The notes beneath the pieces were generated by a model. That model worked only from the letters and a program-made list of their open reading frames with translations, was not told where the DNA came from and did not search any database. This document shows positions 33,539-44,500 of a stretch of 64,000 nucleotides of DNA, in pieces; position 1 is the first letter of the stretch; each line of letters starts with the position of its first letter. Origin of the DNA: Pyrenochaeta sp. MPI-SDFR-AT-0127 (Eukaryota > Ascomycota > Dothideomycetes > Pleosporales > Cucurbitariaceae); NCBI GenBank assembly GCA_020747015.1, contig JAGTJM010000007.1, positions 62,001-126,000 on the forward strand, read 5' to 3'. The translations under genes were made by a program, and so were the position numbers.

Positions 33539-35001
33539 ATGAAGTGTACTTCTTCAGCCCTCAGCGCTCTGGGCGCCTCGAGTCTGTTATTGTCTGGAGC
33601 AGCTGCAATTGAACTGGACATCAACTCGCCAGGTAGGGGTGCCTCACCGTGAGGTTGCGATATCTGCTAACGCACGCAGATTCAATTAAGCAGGCCGCAA
33701 AGACTCTTTCTGTAGAACTACGAGGTTATTATACTGGTGACAGACCTGGAGATGTGCCTGGTAATCTTCCGGACCCATACTATTGGTGGGAATGCGGTGC
33801 CATGTTCAACGCCTTCATTGATTATTGGTACTATACCGGCGATGACCAATATAATGCTATCACAGCACAGGCCATGGAACATCAGATTGGAGACTACAAC
33901 GCTTTCATGCCTCCCAACCAGACGAAGACGCTAGGTAACGATGACCAGGCTTTCTGGGGAATGGCTGCCATGTCTGCAGCGGAGAATAAGCTGCCCGATC
34001 TAGGAGATGGAAGGCCTTCTTGGCTCGCTCTTGCCCAAGCCGTTTACAACACCCAAGTCGCACGCTGGGATTCGCAGACCTGTGGTGGAGGGTTGAAATA
34101 GCAGATCTTTACTTTCAACAACGGATATAACTACAAGAACACCATATCAAACGGATGCTTCTTCAATATTGCCGCGCGTCTTTACAAGTACCTTGGAAGC
34201 GACACTTACTCTGATTGGGCCGAGAAGGCCTGGGAGTGGGAGCAAGCCGTGGGACTCATGAGTGCGGACTACCATTACTACGATGGTACCGATGATCAGA
34301 AAAATTGCACTAGTGTTAACCATATCCAGTGGACCTACAACGCTGGAGTGCATATGGCCGGTGCCGCGGCTATGTGGAACGTGGTAAGTGATAAATAGGT
34401 TATCTTAACATCAACTCATGGTTGCTAATAAGTGCAACAGACCCGGAACGACCTTTGGAAAGGGAGGCTCCAGGGAATCATCGAGGCAGCTGCTAGCATT
34501 TTCTTCAAGGACAATGTTATGACCGAGGTTGCATGCGAGGACAACGGCAAGTGCAACGTCGACCAGCGATCATTCAAAGCCCACCTCTCCCGCTGGATGG
34601 GATACACAGCCATTGTCGCCCCTTGGACCCGCGATATGATCGACCCACTTCTTCAAATGTCTGCTCAGGCTGCTGCAAAACAGTGCAATGCAGGTGCGAA
34701 CCAAACGTCGTGCGGGCTCCGCTGGATTGACAACAGCGTAAACGACGGCAGTTTTGGTGTCGGGGAGCAAATGGCTGCGATGGAGGTCATCCAGAACCTG
34801 CTCTACACTCAGGTGTCCGGCCCAGCTACTCAGGAAAGCGGCGGTATCTCTAAAAGTGACCCCAATGCTGGTACTAATGCTGGTCCAGACGTGTCTGTTA
34901 CGTTTGACAGTATTACCACAGGCGATAAGGCTGGCGCTTGTATTTTGACGTTGATTGTGCTATTAAGCACTCTTGCCGGTGCCTGTTGGATGGTCTCGTA
35001 A
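33539..35001 (+). pseudogene. GH76 endo-1,6-alpha-mannanase (Dfg5/Dcw1 type), one nonsense codon
   Basis: Exons 33539-33632, 33680-34383 and 34441-35001, introns of 47 and 57 nt with GT..AG. The N-terminus has a secretion signal (SALGASSLLLSGAAAIELD). The catalytic domain shows YYWWECGAMFNAFIDYW, GNDDQAFWGMAAMSAAE with the paired catalytic Asp of family 76, and YNAGVHMAGAAAMW. A hydrophobic C-terminus (ACILTLIVLLSTLAGACW) after a Ser/Gly/Asn-rich spacer indicates a GPI anchor. Yeast relatives act at the plasma membrane in cross-linking GPI mannoproteins to wall glucan. TAG at 34099-34101 stands where the family has Trp (GGGLK-W-QIF), a G to A change matching RIP context on the opposite strand (CpA to TpA). 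Everything else is intact, so this is either a very recent pseudogene or a base-call issue. Confidence 0.88.
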
Positions 35002-35130
35002 TGTGATGCATACCTGGGCATTAGAGTAGAGTAGTCTAATTGTCAGATAAAATGCTGAAATGCGCTTTGCAGAAATTGATGATTGCGATCGATAGTGTTG
35101 GCAAAACTGCCATGGGCAACCTTGCTACCT

Positions 35131-35180
35131 TGTCGATCTTCTTTTCCCCCTGTCGATCTTCTTTTCCCCCTGTCGATCCT
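35131..35180 (+). repeat. 20-bp tandem repeat, 2.5 units
   Basis: TGTCGATCTTCTTTTCCCCC is present twice in a row (35131-35150, 35151-35170) with a third partial unit. It lies just after the GH76 gene. Confidence 0.9.
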
Positions 35181-35261
35181 TATACAGCAACCAGAACTTA
35201 CTTATGTACGATAGTATTATCCAAAAAATAATAATCAATTATTCACTTTCTAAGACAATAT

Positions 35262-35490
35262 TTATGAGTACTTCCAACTGCCAAACATGATCTCCATCAG
35301 GTTATCCATTGTAAAGAATCCAAGTTTATCCTGCAAGCCGGCCTCCCGGATCAGCTCTAAAAATACCCTAGCCTGCTCCTCACCACCGTGTGAACCCCTG
35401 AATTCCTTTAATGAAAGTAGTGCTGATTTAATGCGACTGGCCTCTGCGTCAGCCCAGTGAACCACAATCGCTTGGAAGAATGTGTGAGCA
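35262..35490 (-). pseudogene. hAT transposase fragment
   Basis: The minus frame contains AIVVHWADAEASRIKSALLS, LKEFRGSHGGEEQARVF and GLQDKLGFFTMDN, which correspond to the stretch around the second catalytic Asp of hAT transposases (compare FGIQDRLGFFVLDN in the intact copy at 60825-63197). It ends abruptly after that motif. It lies against the truncated GT8 gene, so it is probably a remnant of the element that broke that gene. Confidence 0.6.
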
Positions 35491-36271
35491 AATAGTCTGC
35501 TCAGTAATAGATACTGTATCCGCGGCATTGAGCCAATACGCGCGAGGAACAGCAAATCGGGACATTGGAGCAAGAAAGTAATGGTCCCGGGAATTAAGCA
35601 CCAATGAATCTGAGTCGAAGTACAGAACCCGTGAGTAGTTAGATAGCCGGAAAACGTTGAATTTGGTCAGGGATTGCGCCTATGTGGCGTCTCCTTTGGA
35701 GGTGGAGAGCATGTTCACTGGTTCGAGGTGAATTTGGGGAAATGCAGATTGAGCATATGCGAGCATTTTGGCGTAGGTAGAGTCCGTAGGCTGCATGACG
35801 TTAGCCAAAAGGGTTCGTCGATTGTAGGACTGCAACCATGAGGGAAGCATCAGAGAAGATGGCACAACCTTTCCATCCCAGTCTGAAGGGTACGACATCA
35901 GCAGTGGCGCCAAAAGCCCACAGTCTTTTTGCATTAATGAGCTACTTGGTCATTAGCAAGGCTCTACGTTTGTCGGTATCCAATAGTAATCGCATAGCCG
36001 TTGCCGGAACTTACTGAATTGCCAAAATATTCCCCGTCCGTCGCATACTGCGCGTATGCAAAGTTGGGCTCAAGGTCTCCGGCGTCCGCCATATGCGCTC
36101 TGGAATATATGGGCGTAAACCCGGGTGAATCAGCTGTGGCGAAGAGTTGTTTGGAACGGGGTGGATCAACGTGAAGGAGGTATTCTCTGCAAGAACTTGA
36201 AGAAGTACCAGGAACAGGGTCGTCGACACGAAGGCAATGGCAACGGATTGGAAGCGTCGTAAAAGTGCCAT
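35490..36271 (-). pseudogene. GT8-family glycosyltransferase (glucose N-acetyltransferase-like), truncated
   Basis: ATG 36271 gives MALLRRFQSVAIAFVSTTLF, a type II membrane anchor. A one-base shift in about 36090-36150 leads to FAYAQYATDGEYFGNS, and an intron (about 36017-35945) joins MQKDCGLLAPLLMSYPSDWD. After an in-frame TAG near 35680 the core continues LTKFNVFRLSNYSRVLYFDS, SDSLVLN (the DxD metal site of GT8) and FAVPRAYWLNA. The acceptor-side C-terminus is missing; sequence switches to a hAT fragment near 35490. Golgi GT8 enzymes of this type add GlcNAc or glucose to glycans. It is divergent from the GT34 gene. Dead through frameshift, stop and truncation. Confidence 0.7.
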
Positions 36272-37381
36272 GCTGGTGGAAATATTTCCAAGCAAGGAGC
36301 AATTGTTTGCGCAACAGTAAAATTTTCTGGAAGCACGCGCTTGCTCATTTCTGAACCGGCAACCACTTCTGCGTCCTCCGCTGTTTCACCTTGACTGACG
36401 TTCCCCGAAGCCTCTGGTTGGCCGCAGAACGTGATGGGGTTGTGATCCTAGCTAGCCTTAACCTGGATGGGCCTGGCGGAGTGAATACGAGCGTGGGGGG
36501 CGGCGTCGACGTCTCGTAGCGGCGCTAGAGAGCCGAGGGTTAAAGCGCGGATGGGATGAATAGCGATGAAACATGAAAATTAGGGAGGATGTTGTTAGCG
36601 TAATTGGTAAATACATATTTAGGCGATTCACCATGTGGAAGCTTCGAGCACCCCCTCACGTCAGTGAGAGGGCAAAGACTATTCACCCTGATTTCAGAAT
36701 ATGGTAACATAAAAAAGCTGTGAGTTTATTCTTGACAAAATGGCATGACTTGTTTGGGGTGACGACTCGTATTGTGAAACAAATTATACAAGTAAACAGC
36801 TGCGCCACTAGCCTCGTTCGAAAACATCTGCAGGATTTCCCTTTTTGGAAACATAATGCATCCCGGGCGGATGCCGCGGCCTCCGTAAAAGCGCGACCGC
36901 GCATTGTAAAGTACTCTAGGGATTTGTGCCTAAGAAAAAAACCGGAGGAGGCTGAAACACTGTCCGGTTGCGTTCGTGATGGGGTCTTCAGTTGTTTACG
37001 TGACTAAACGCGGCGATTGAAGGGAACAATTACGTATACGAGCGGTATTTAGGAATGCGGCCGACTGCATTTGATCTTGGAACATTTGATGAGATTGGAT
37101 TGTCGAAAAACTGAAGACGACAATACCTAACGGGACTGATGCTGTGTCTGTTGAAGGAGTTTACTGTCACCCTCGCGTACCATGCGGCGAGGGGTCTGGC
37201 TTCTGCTGTTTGTGTAGTAAACCCTGCAAAGTAGCTATCCTAGGTGCATAAAGGGGTGGAGACGTCGTAAAACGTGCCCCATGGCGAATCAGTAGCTCGT
37301 CCCATATTAGTCATGAAGGAAGGGTGTGGAGATATAACGGCCCTCGTCCTCAAAAGCTATCAATTCGTCATTCGTTTCCTA
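36272..37381. other. Divergent intergenic region between GT8 and GT34
   Basis: No convincing gene; a 95-codon plus frame at 36720-37007 has no recognisable features. The region would hold the promoters of both divergent glycosyltransferase genes. Confidence 0.4.
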
Positions 37382-38623
37382 ATGTTGCGCTCTCTCCCAA
37401 GCTTTCTTGCGAGGCAAAACAAGCTACATTCGCTTCAGGCGGTTCAAAGGAAGTGAGTGCTCCACGGTTTACGCTTGTGATTTGCCAGCTTGTTTCATGA
37501 TCATCTGTCACCTTAACGAAAATCTGATTCGCCATGTTTTTGCTAACCACTGTAGACCTGTTATACTCACCATTTTCATTGCCGCAATATTCATTGTCCT
37601 CTTCCATTTTAATGGCAATATGCAGGTCGATTACTACAGGGATTACTCGCCTGCGGAAGCGATGAGCCCCGTCATGACAAATAATAATAAACCGCAGCGA
37701 GGATATTTCAAGGCACAACCAGAGTGGGCTTGGGAGATTCCTGATTATTCGAACGGCTGGAAGGGCTATGCGCGGAAGCCGCGAAACCGAGATGTCGTCG
37801 TGCTGACAGCGAGCGACGGTGGCGGCCATAACAGCGCGATCCCGAATGTTTTGGAGCGCGTGCTAGACGACCGCGAGAAGTACTGTGCGAGGCATGGCTA
37901 CAGAAATCTGTGGCTCAACACTAGTCGTTATGACATTGGTAAGGCTCATAGAGTGAGTTGCAGATACAGCGCATTAGCCACCTTAAATAGCTTACACATC
38001 CACTGCAGACATGGTCTAAGATTCCCGCTGTCGCCGAAGCCTTCTTCCTTTACCCGACAGCCGAATGGGTCTGGCTCATCGATACGGACATCATCATGAT
38101 GAACCCCGGCTACAACCTGGTCGACGAGATCCTGTCCCCCGCCGCCATCAAGCGCGGCCTCATGCGCGACACGCCCATCCTCGACGGCCAGCTCAAGAAT
38201 AACCCCACGAACATTAGCACGCCCAAGAACTTCCACGTTGAAGACATGGACATCTTGATCACGCAGGATCACCAGAGCGTTAACACGGGTAGCACTTTCT
38301 TCCGCCGCTCCGCTTTTACGCGCTGGATACTTGAAATGATGACTGACTATACCATGTTGATGGGACAAGAGCACCCAGGCGCTGAGCAGGATGCGATCAA
38401 GCACCTCATGTTGGAGCACCAACTCGTGCGTAATCACGTTGGCATCTATCCGCAGCGCAAATTCAATGCGTACGTGCAGGGCAACGATAACATGGGCTAC
38501 CGCGACGGCGACCTGCTCGTACATTTCGCGGGATGTTGGGTGGACGGAAACTGCCAGGAGTGGTTTGAGGAGTTCTGGGGTCAGAAAGGGCATAAGCATG
38601 TGTGGAGGCCAGAGGGCCAGTGA
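37382..38623 (+). CDS. GT34 Golgi alpha-mannosyl/galactosyltransferase (Gma12/Mnn10 family)
   Basis: Exons 37382-37452, 37556-37952 and 38009-38623; introns of 103 and 56 nt. Splicing gives 360 residues with frame kept throughout. A short cytoplasmic tail (MLRSLPSFLARQNKLHSLQ) is followed by one transmembrane helix (VILTIFIAAIFIVLF) and the lumenal catalytic domain: RDVVVLTASDGGGHNSAIP, YCARHGYRNLWLNTSRYDIG, IDTDIIMMN with the DxD metal site, LITQDHQSVNTGSTFFRRS, EQDAIKHL and YRDGDLLVHFAGCW. These are the conserved blocks of family 34, whose fungal members add alpha-1,6-mannose or alpha-1,2-galactose to cell-wall glycans. The first exon was chosen because an ATG inside intron 1 would remove the cytoplasmic tail. 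Intact. Confidence 0.9.
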
Positions 38624-38934
38624 GCGCCTCAAAAGCATTTTGCCCCCATTCAACACCTTGTACGAAGAGCTAGTATCTAGAAAGGCAAAATCAGGGACAA
38701 TAGCTCCTTGGGGCCGTAATGGCGGTCGAACAACGGATGCACAAGGGACCGAAGCAAACAAATGATGCTGCAAAAGAGTAATACTAGAACGTTGCACTGA
38801 TTCGTGTTCATCGTAGGTGTAATAAAAAATCGCGCTTTCTTTTTGTTCGTAATCTTGTGATGTGATTTACGCGGGGTTTACGACTATTTTTATGAATATT
38901 TTGATCGTGGTGTCAAGGTCATGCCCTATTGGTA
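38624..38934. other. 3' flank of the GT34 gene
   Basis: No gene; presumed 3' untranslated sequence up to the Tc1 element. Confidence 0.4.
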
Positions 38935-40497
38935 CAGTACTAGGTCAAAAGTTTTGGTTGCTAAGCGAGATCCGCCCATTACCATTAACACAGCTGTATC
39001 ATAACTATATAGAAAAATAGCCTCAACCACGATAAAAAGCTCGTTTTATTGAGTTGAGCAGATAGCTAGATAGTCAATACTTTGTTTGTCAGCCATGCGC
39101 TTTTTGGCAGGCTTGAATCCTGCGTGGCATACTCAAGATCAGTAACTTTACAGTGACCCCGCAAAAGTTTCCGCCGCGCACGCACGAGCCACCCTCTCAA
39201 GCACATGTACGCCAAACTTCAACACCATATATCTCAGCCAAAATATTATATAATTTTTTTTTTGGGTCGAAAGTTGCATAGATGATTAATATTTTGTTTG
39301 CCATCCTCGCGCCTTTTTACATGCAGCAATTCGTTGTCGCATACTTAAGATGAGGCGCTTAATGAGCTTGGCTAGGATGCGCCACCAGCACTCTTTTAAT
39401 GCACTGCAAAAGCCATCCCACTCTTCTATAGCTTGGCTATAATTGTTATATTGTGGGTAGAATCTATTCATGCCCTTCTTGAGGTGACACCAGAGGTGCT
39501 CAATTGGGTTGAGATCTGGTGAGTAAGCTGGCCAGATGATAGGGTTGATACCCTGCTCAGCGAACCAGCGCCTCACCTTTCTTGACGTGTGGATAGGCAC
39601 GTTATCTTGCATAAAGAGCTGCGAACGGCTGTGACGAGGTAAGAGGCTGTCCGTCAAAGCATTGATGTAACTTTGACTAGAGTAGCCACCTTGAGGCGCA
39701 TCAAGATCGCACTCCATTATGACCAGCTTGCTCCTCCTTGGCTGCCCACGTTCATTTAGTCATATAGCTCCCCACACCATCTGCGCAGGCCTCCTACTCG
39801 TTCTAATAGGAGTAGCCATCTCTATTTTCCATGTTTCCCATGGAAATCGAAAGCACCACTCTTGGTTGTGGCATGAGCCCTTCTAAACTAAGCACTCGTC
39901 TAAGAACTTGAGACTGCGTCGACGCCACAAGAAATTTCAGTAGCTCTGGCAGAACGCACGACGCTGCTTAGCATGAACTATAGACAGTAGTGGGCGCTCC
40001 TTACAGCGGCAATTAGTTAAGCCTCTTCTTTTAAGCGTCCGGTATAATGTGCTGCGGCTAGGTGGCTTAGAAGAGGTGCTGTCTGCGTTTACAAACACGC
40101 TAGCTTGAGCTAAGTCTGCATACTCAATCTTTGGCTGCGCGCGTGCTTTGCGGTAGATAATCCTCTGCTGATGAGGCGAGAGTAGAGGAGGACGACCAGA
40201 GCGAGGTGCTTCATCTAGTGTTGCGCGTTTTTGAGCGAGTCTAATGGTGATGCGGATGCAGTTGTGTGAACGCTTAAACTCAGCGGTGAGCTCTGCAACT
40301 TTGACGCCCGCTGCAGCTTCAGAAATAATTGATTGTCGCTGCATAGGCGTCAAATTGCGCCCTCGAGGAGTATTTCCTGAGATTGCTGTACCAAATTGAC
40401 GAGGTTGCGGCATTGTGGGTGGTGGTTGAAGTAAACAAGTTGTGGGCAGTGATTTACGCGATCTCGCTTAGCAACCAACTTTTTTGACATGTCACTG
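38935..40497 (-). mobile_element. Chimeric Tc1/mariner element (copy 4)
   Basis: Outer ends CAGTACTAGGTCAAAAG at 38935 and, inverted, CAGTGACATGTCAAAAA at 40497 continue into a shared GGTTGCTAAGCGAGATC and are flanked by TA (38933-38934; 40498-40499). Inside, at 39151, a second Tc1 terminus (CAGTGACCCCGCAAAAG, identical to copy 3) follows a TA, and 39151 to about 39470 is nearly identical to 31721-32040. Two families are thus joined in one element. Confidence 0.8.
39076..40413 (-). pseudogene. Tc1 transposase, two-family chimera
   Basis: ATG 40413 gives MPQPRQFGTAISGNTPRGRN and an N-terminal half clearly different from copies 1-3 (VKVAELTAEFKRSHNCIR). After a broken stretch (about 39720-39936, several stops) the catalytic part continues: MECDLDAPQGGYSSQSYINA, FMQDNVPIHTSRKVRRWF and YSPDLNPIEHLWCHLKK. 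From about 39470 downward the C-terminus switches to the copy-3 type ending GWQTKY at 39286. The element's own original C-terminal codons survive separately at about 39080-39140 (LLILSMPRRIQACQKAHG). Non-functional. Confidence 0.75.
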
Positions 40498-40499
40498 TA

Positions 40500-40720
40500 C
40501 GTTAAGCTCCTTTTCTTGTTGTGGGTGGAGGGCTTGCTGGTTTTCTGCCTTGGTGTTGCGCGAAGCCGCGACACCTTTGTGTCTTCGCGCGAGCGTTACT
40601 CGACTACAACCATATGTTTTGCAATCTGCGTGTATGTAACTCGTTCTCCAGGTTCTAGCGATTGAGTTGCTGCAAGCGCAGCCTCGATTGGGGTCATATT
40701 GGTAAAGTTATCGCCTGTTG
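40500..40720 (-). pseudogene. N-terminal fragment of a CENP-B/pogo-like transposase
   Basis: The minus strand reads MTPIEAALAATQSLEPGERV, TYTQIAKHMVVVE and, after a frameshift, VAASRNTKAENQQALHPQQE, the usual start of another fungal pogo group. It ends at the TA where Tc1 copy 4 begins, so copy 4 probably inserted into it; no continuation was recognised on the far side. Confidence 0.55.
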
Positions 40721-41094
40721 AAGTTTTGGTGTTGTCGTGGTGGAGCGATCGTTACGCGTCGACGACCGTTACGCCTACAACCTCGGTAAGTCTTCACTGA
40801 GGAGGAATTAATTAAGTGACAATCGAGTGGCAAAACTTGGGGTGTGTAAGAGTTGTCTCATTAATCAAGCTGGGCTTGAGACTAAGTAATGATGCTAATT
40901 AGTCATGCAGAGAAGGTCACATGACCACTGCCTTCATCGCCAATCCTGACATCGAGTGACCAAGTTCGATGGGAATGTTATGAAAGGAAGGAGACAATGT
41001 AAGGCTGCAAGCTCTAATTTCAATTCATCAACTCATCTCATACGGGAAACCAATAGCAGGGGAACAGGGCAGTAAGGCAAAATCCCCACCCCAG
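40721..41094. other. No recognisable gene
   Basis: A stretch around 40975-41040 faintly resembles the ends of the LTR family below, perhaps an older LTR. Nothing more can be supported. Confidence 0.35.
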
Positions 41095-41339
41095 TGTCTG
41101 ATAAAATGCGTTATCTGGTGCGATAGGATTATAATTGAACGAGATGATCGATTGGGTGGTCAAAATATGATTATTGTATGTGTGTTTGCTATTTTCCCTT
41201 TTTATGTAGTGTGTGTGTGCCAAGTGGTTACACCCGAGCTTTGTACTACAATGCAGTATCGCGTACCCTCGCTGCTGTGCTGTAGATCTAATAGCATACT
41301 CTTTCCGGGCACGCACCTTGTATCTGACACCCAGCTATT
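41095..41339 (-). repeat. Solo LTR, TGTCAGAT family (copy A)
   Basis: 245 bp, read on the minus strand from TGTCAGATACAAGG to ATCAGACA. A perfect 5-bp direct repeat CCCAG flanks it (41090-41094; 41340-41344). It aligns well with copy B at 47117 in inverted orientation. It contains a TATA-like CATAAAAAGG. It lies 190 bases downstream of the ABC transporter stop. Confidence 0.88.
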
Positions 41340-41526
41340 GCTTAATTAAATCGTCTTATCAAATCTAACACCAAAGGAAGAGAGTTTACGTGTTGTGACA
41401 GTCTAACTCGAAGAAGGTAAAAAATAGACACAATGAAAATAGCGACCACTAGACACTCTATACAAGACATACAATCACCTCTTTTCTCTTGACTAAACAT
41501 AAGAAAATATCTGCTACCAGCTTTAT

Positions 41527-44500
41527 CTACTCCGCCTTCTTACTCGCCTTGGTCCTCAGCTTCATGAGCAGGTAGACAAGCGCATAGCTCGAAATTGCAA
41601 AGATGACGCAAATCGCCGCATCCCTCCATCCAAAGTGGTACTCAGTCAGATTAACCGTGTGAAGGTAATCGCGTCCCGTCGTGAACTGACAGACCCGACA
41701 ATCCGCAGTCGCATCGGGGTTGACGAGATTCATGCGGCTTCCTGGCCCGGCCATCCACGCGTCCAAATACTGAGCGCAAGACTGTCCCGATGGGGGATTG
41801 AACGTTGCAAACTCGGCTTCTGTGCATTGGACATCCCAGTCCCAGTCTGCAAAGACGAGGAGAGAGCCCATGAGGTACGTGAACGGGTTGAGGTAATACA
41901 TCCAGTAGCGCCAGAACTCCTGGATCTGGGAGTATGGAGCTAGGACACCGCAGAACGATACCAGAGTACCAATAATAAGAGGGTTAACAAGCGTTGCGAA
42001 AACGGCGTTTGGGGCGTAAGCAGCAACGAATTGGCCGATTCCGGTGTAGATAAATTGGTATATCAGCATGACGAAGAAGATTGCGCCGGCCTTGTCGCTA
42101 GAGGCAGGTAAACCAGCGGTATAGTAAAAGCAAATGAAGTAAAGAATGGCACAGACGATGAGATACGGGATCTCAGAGACGATAAGACCAGTGACAAATG
42201 CGATCCAAGAGTACATCTTGGACTTTTTCTCGCGTGTTTCGTAGATGTCGCGACGGTCGATGAAGAGCGGTTGGAGCTGCGCCATGACACCGGGGGCCAC
42301 GAAGATGTAGTTAAAGAGCGAGAAGAGAACCAGTTGCTGATCGGCCACGGAATTGCCAATCTTCCAGAAAGAGAACCCGACGAAAATCGCCACGCCGATG
42401 TGCAGGAATATCTTGTTGTTCACATAGTCGATGTTGCGCCAAAGGCTGACGTTCATCCTCTGCGTCACGATCTTCGTCTGCGTCCATAGATTCGTCGCAA
42501 ATTCGTGGCCGTCGTCATTTGTGCTTGCTTCCTTGTTTGCGGCGTCTGTGATGATGATGTCAAGGTCCTGCTTCATGCGAGCCGCTTCCGGCGAGTCTAG
42601 CCAAACTTGATGCCAGTCTCTTCCGCTTGTTCCGGTGACCACGTCGATCATGTGTTCAGCAGGATTCGCGCCAGGTGGGCAGGGTGCGCCGTAGCGGCCA
42701 AAGTACTGTTTGACAGTACCGGCGTTGTCGCCAATGTCACCAAAGTATACCGTCTTGCCTCCCTTTGCAAGTAGTAGAAGAGTGTCAAACTGACAGAACA
42801 ACTGAGCTGACGGTTGATGTATAGTGACTAGGACCGCTTGGCCAACATCGGCAAGCTTCCGGAGGAATCGAACGGTGTTGAAGGCTGCCTGACCATCCAG
42901 CCCAGCTAGGGGTGAAGAGTCAGCGTAATACCAGAAGAAGAACGCAGGAATGGGTGGCGATAAGCAGTCTAAGGGTACTTCAAGTACTTTTCCAACCTTG
43001 AAAGGAACTTGGAAAGCACACGAAGCACCCCGGAATATGCTATGAGGGATGAGGGTCTGGGGTTACGCTTACATGTAGGCTCGTCGAGAAAGATGAGGAT
43101 CGAAGGCTTTGACACCAATTCAACGCCAATAGTCACGCGCTTGCGTTGCTCCACTGACAAGCCTGCGCCAACCCTGCCGATCAACGTATGTTCGAGATCA
43201 TGGAGCTCAAGAAGATCGATAATGGTGTCGACGTAAGCCAATTTCTCCTCCCGGGGCGTCTCGCGACTTTGACGAAGAAGAGCTGAAAATTCGAGGGCCT
43301 CGCGGACAGTAGAGAACGGCTCGTGCACATCAAGTTGTTCGCAGTATCCTGCAGATCGTTGAAAGGACACTGGTAGCGGACGGCCATCGACTAAGATCTC
43401 TCCGTGGATAGTACCTTCGGTTTTTCGCTGGGCCAGGACGTCGAGAAGTGTCGTCTTGCCTGCACCTGAGGAGCCCATCAGGGCACCGAGCATGCCCGGA
43501 CGAACATATCCATTCACGTTATCAAGCAACGTCCGGTCTCCAGATGGGGTCTTGACAACATACGATAGGTTTCGCCACGTAAAGACGGAGGTGTTGCGCA
43601 TAAGATTGGCTTCGAGCGGATTTTCGGTAGAGTTTGCTTCGTCGCTCACACCGCCAGCGGCTCCCTCCCGGCCCTTTTCGCTTACTTGTGCTTCCTCATC
43701 CGTAGGCATGACGAGATGTGCAACCTTCTTATGGTTCTCACGAGGGATAAGAAGAGAGCCCCCTGAACCAGCCACATCATTCCAGCGCAAGGTGAAGAAG
43801 ATCGTCAACCCAACAAAGAGAGCCCACCAGGCAAACAGTATGCCGACGTTGCGCCAGATGTGGGATGCGGAGTACGAGAGACTAGCAAGATATGCATCGC
43901 CATTAACGGTCGTAGCACCTGGTAGCGCTCCAGCGACACCAGCACAAGCCTGGTTAGTAACGTTCTGATACTGAGGGAGGTAGTTAGGGATCAAGTTATT
44001 GTTGACGCAAGGAATTGTCTGGCCCTTGAATTCGTTGGCCATCAGCGATTCAAAGCCGTACGAGAGCGGATTTATCCAGAAGATCCAAACAAACCTAGCA
44101 AAGTCAGCGTACTGCTTTAATTCGGTTCCTGCATGAATGCACGCACCATGGGTGCATTGCCGGTTTCGGGATTTGGTAACCAATGTACAGGATCAAAGCG
44201 GTGAGTGAAAAACCAGACACCTTGGACGCCGCGTCGAAGTTCGGGAAACTCGCGCCTATCATTCTGAAGAAGGCTGTCATAGCTATTAGTGGCAAATAGT
44301 CAGCAGAGTATCAAAAAGGTAAGCGATGGGCGAGCCAGAGAGGACTACGAAGCACCTCAAGTATGCTATGCACGCTTTGAAGCCTTCAAAATATACTCAA
44401 AGGTACTCTAAGACCGAAAATGATAGAGTAATACGCGCTGTAAGGTTGCGTACCGAATGTGGTGACATAGATTACTGCCCATGCCTTGCGCTTGTCAGCA

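Noticed and set aside
36720..37007. 95-codon frame in the GT8-GT34 intergenic region
   Set aside because: No recognisable domain and it lies in the presumed divergent promoter region.
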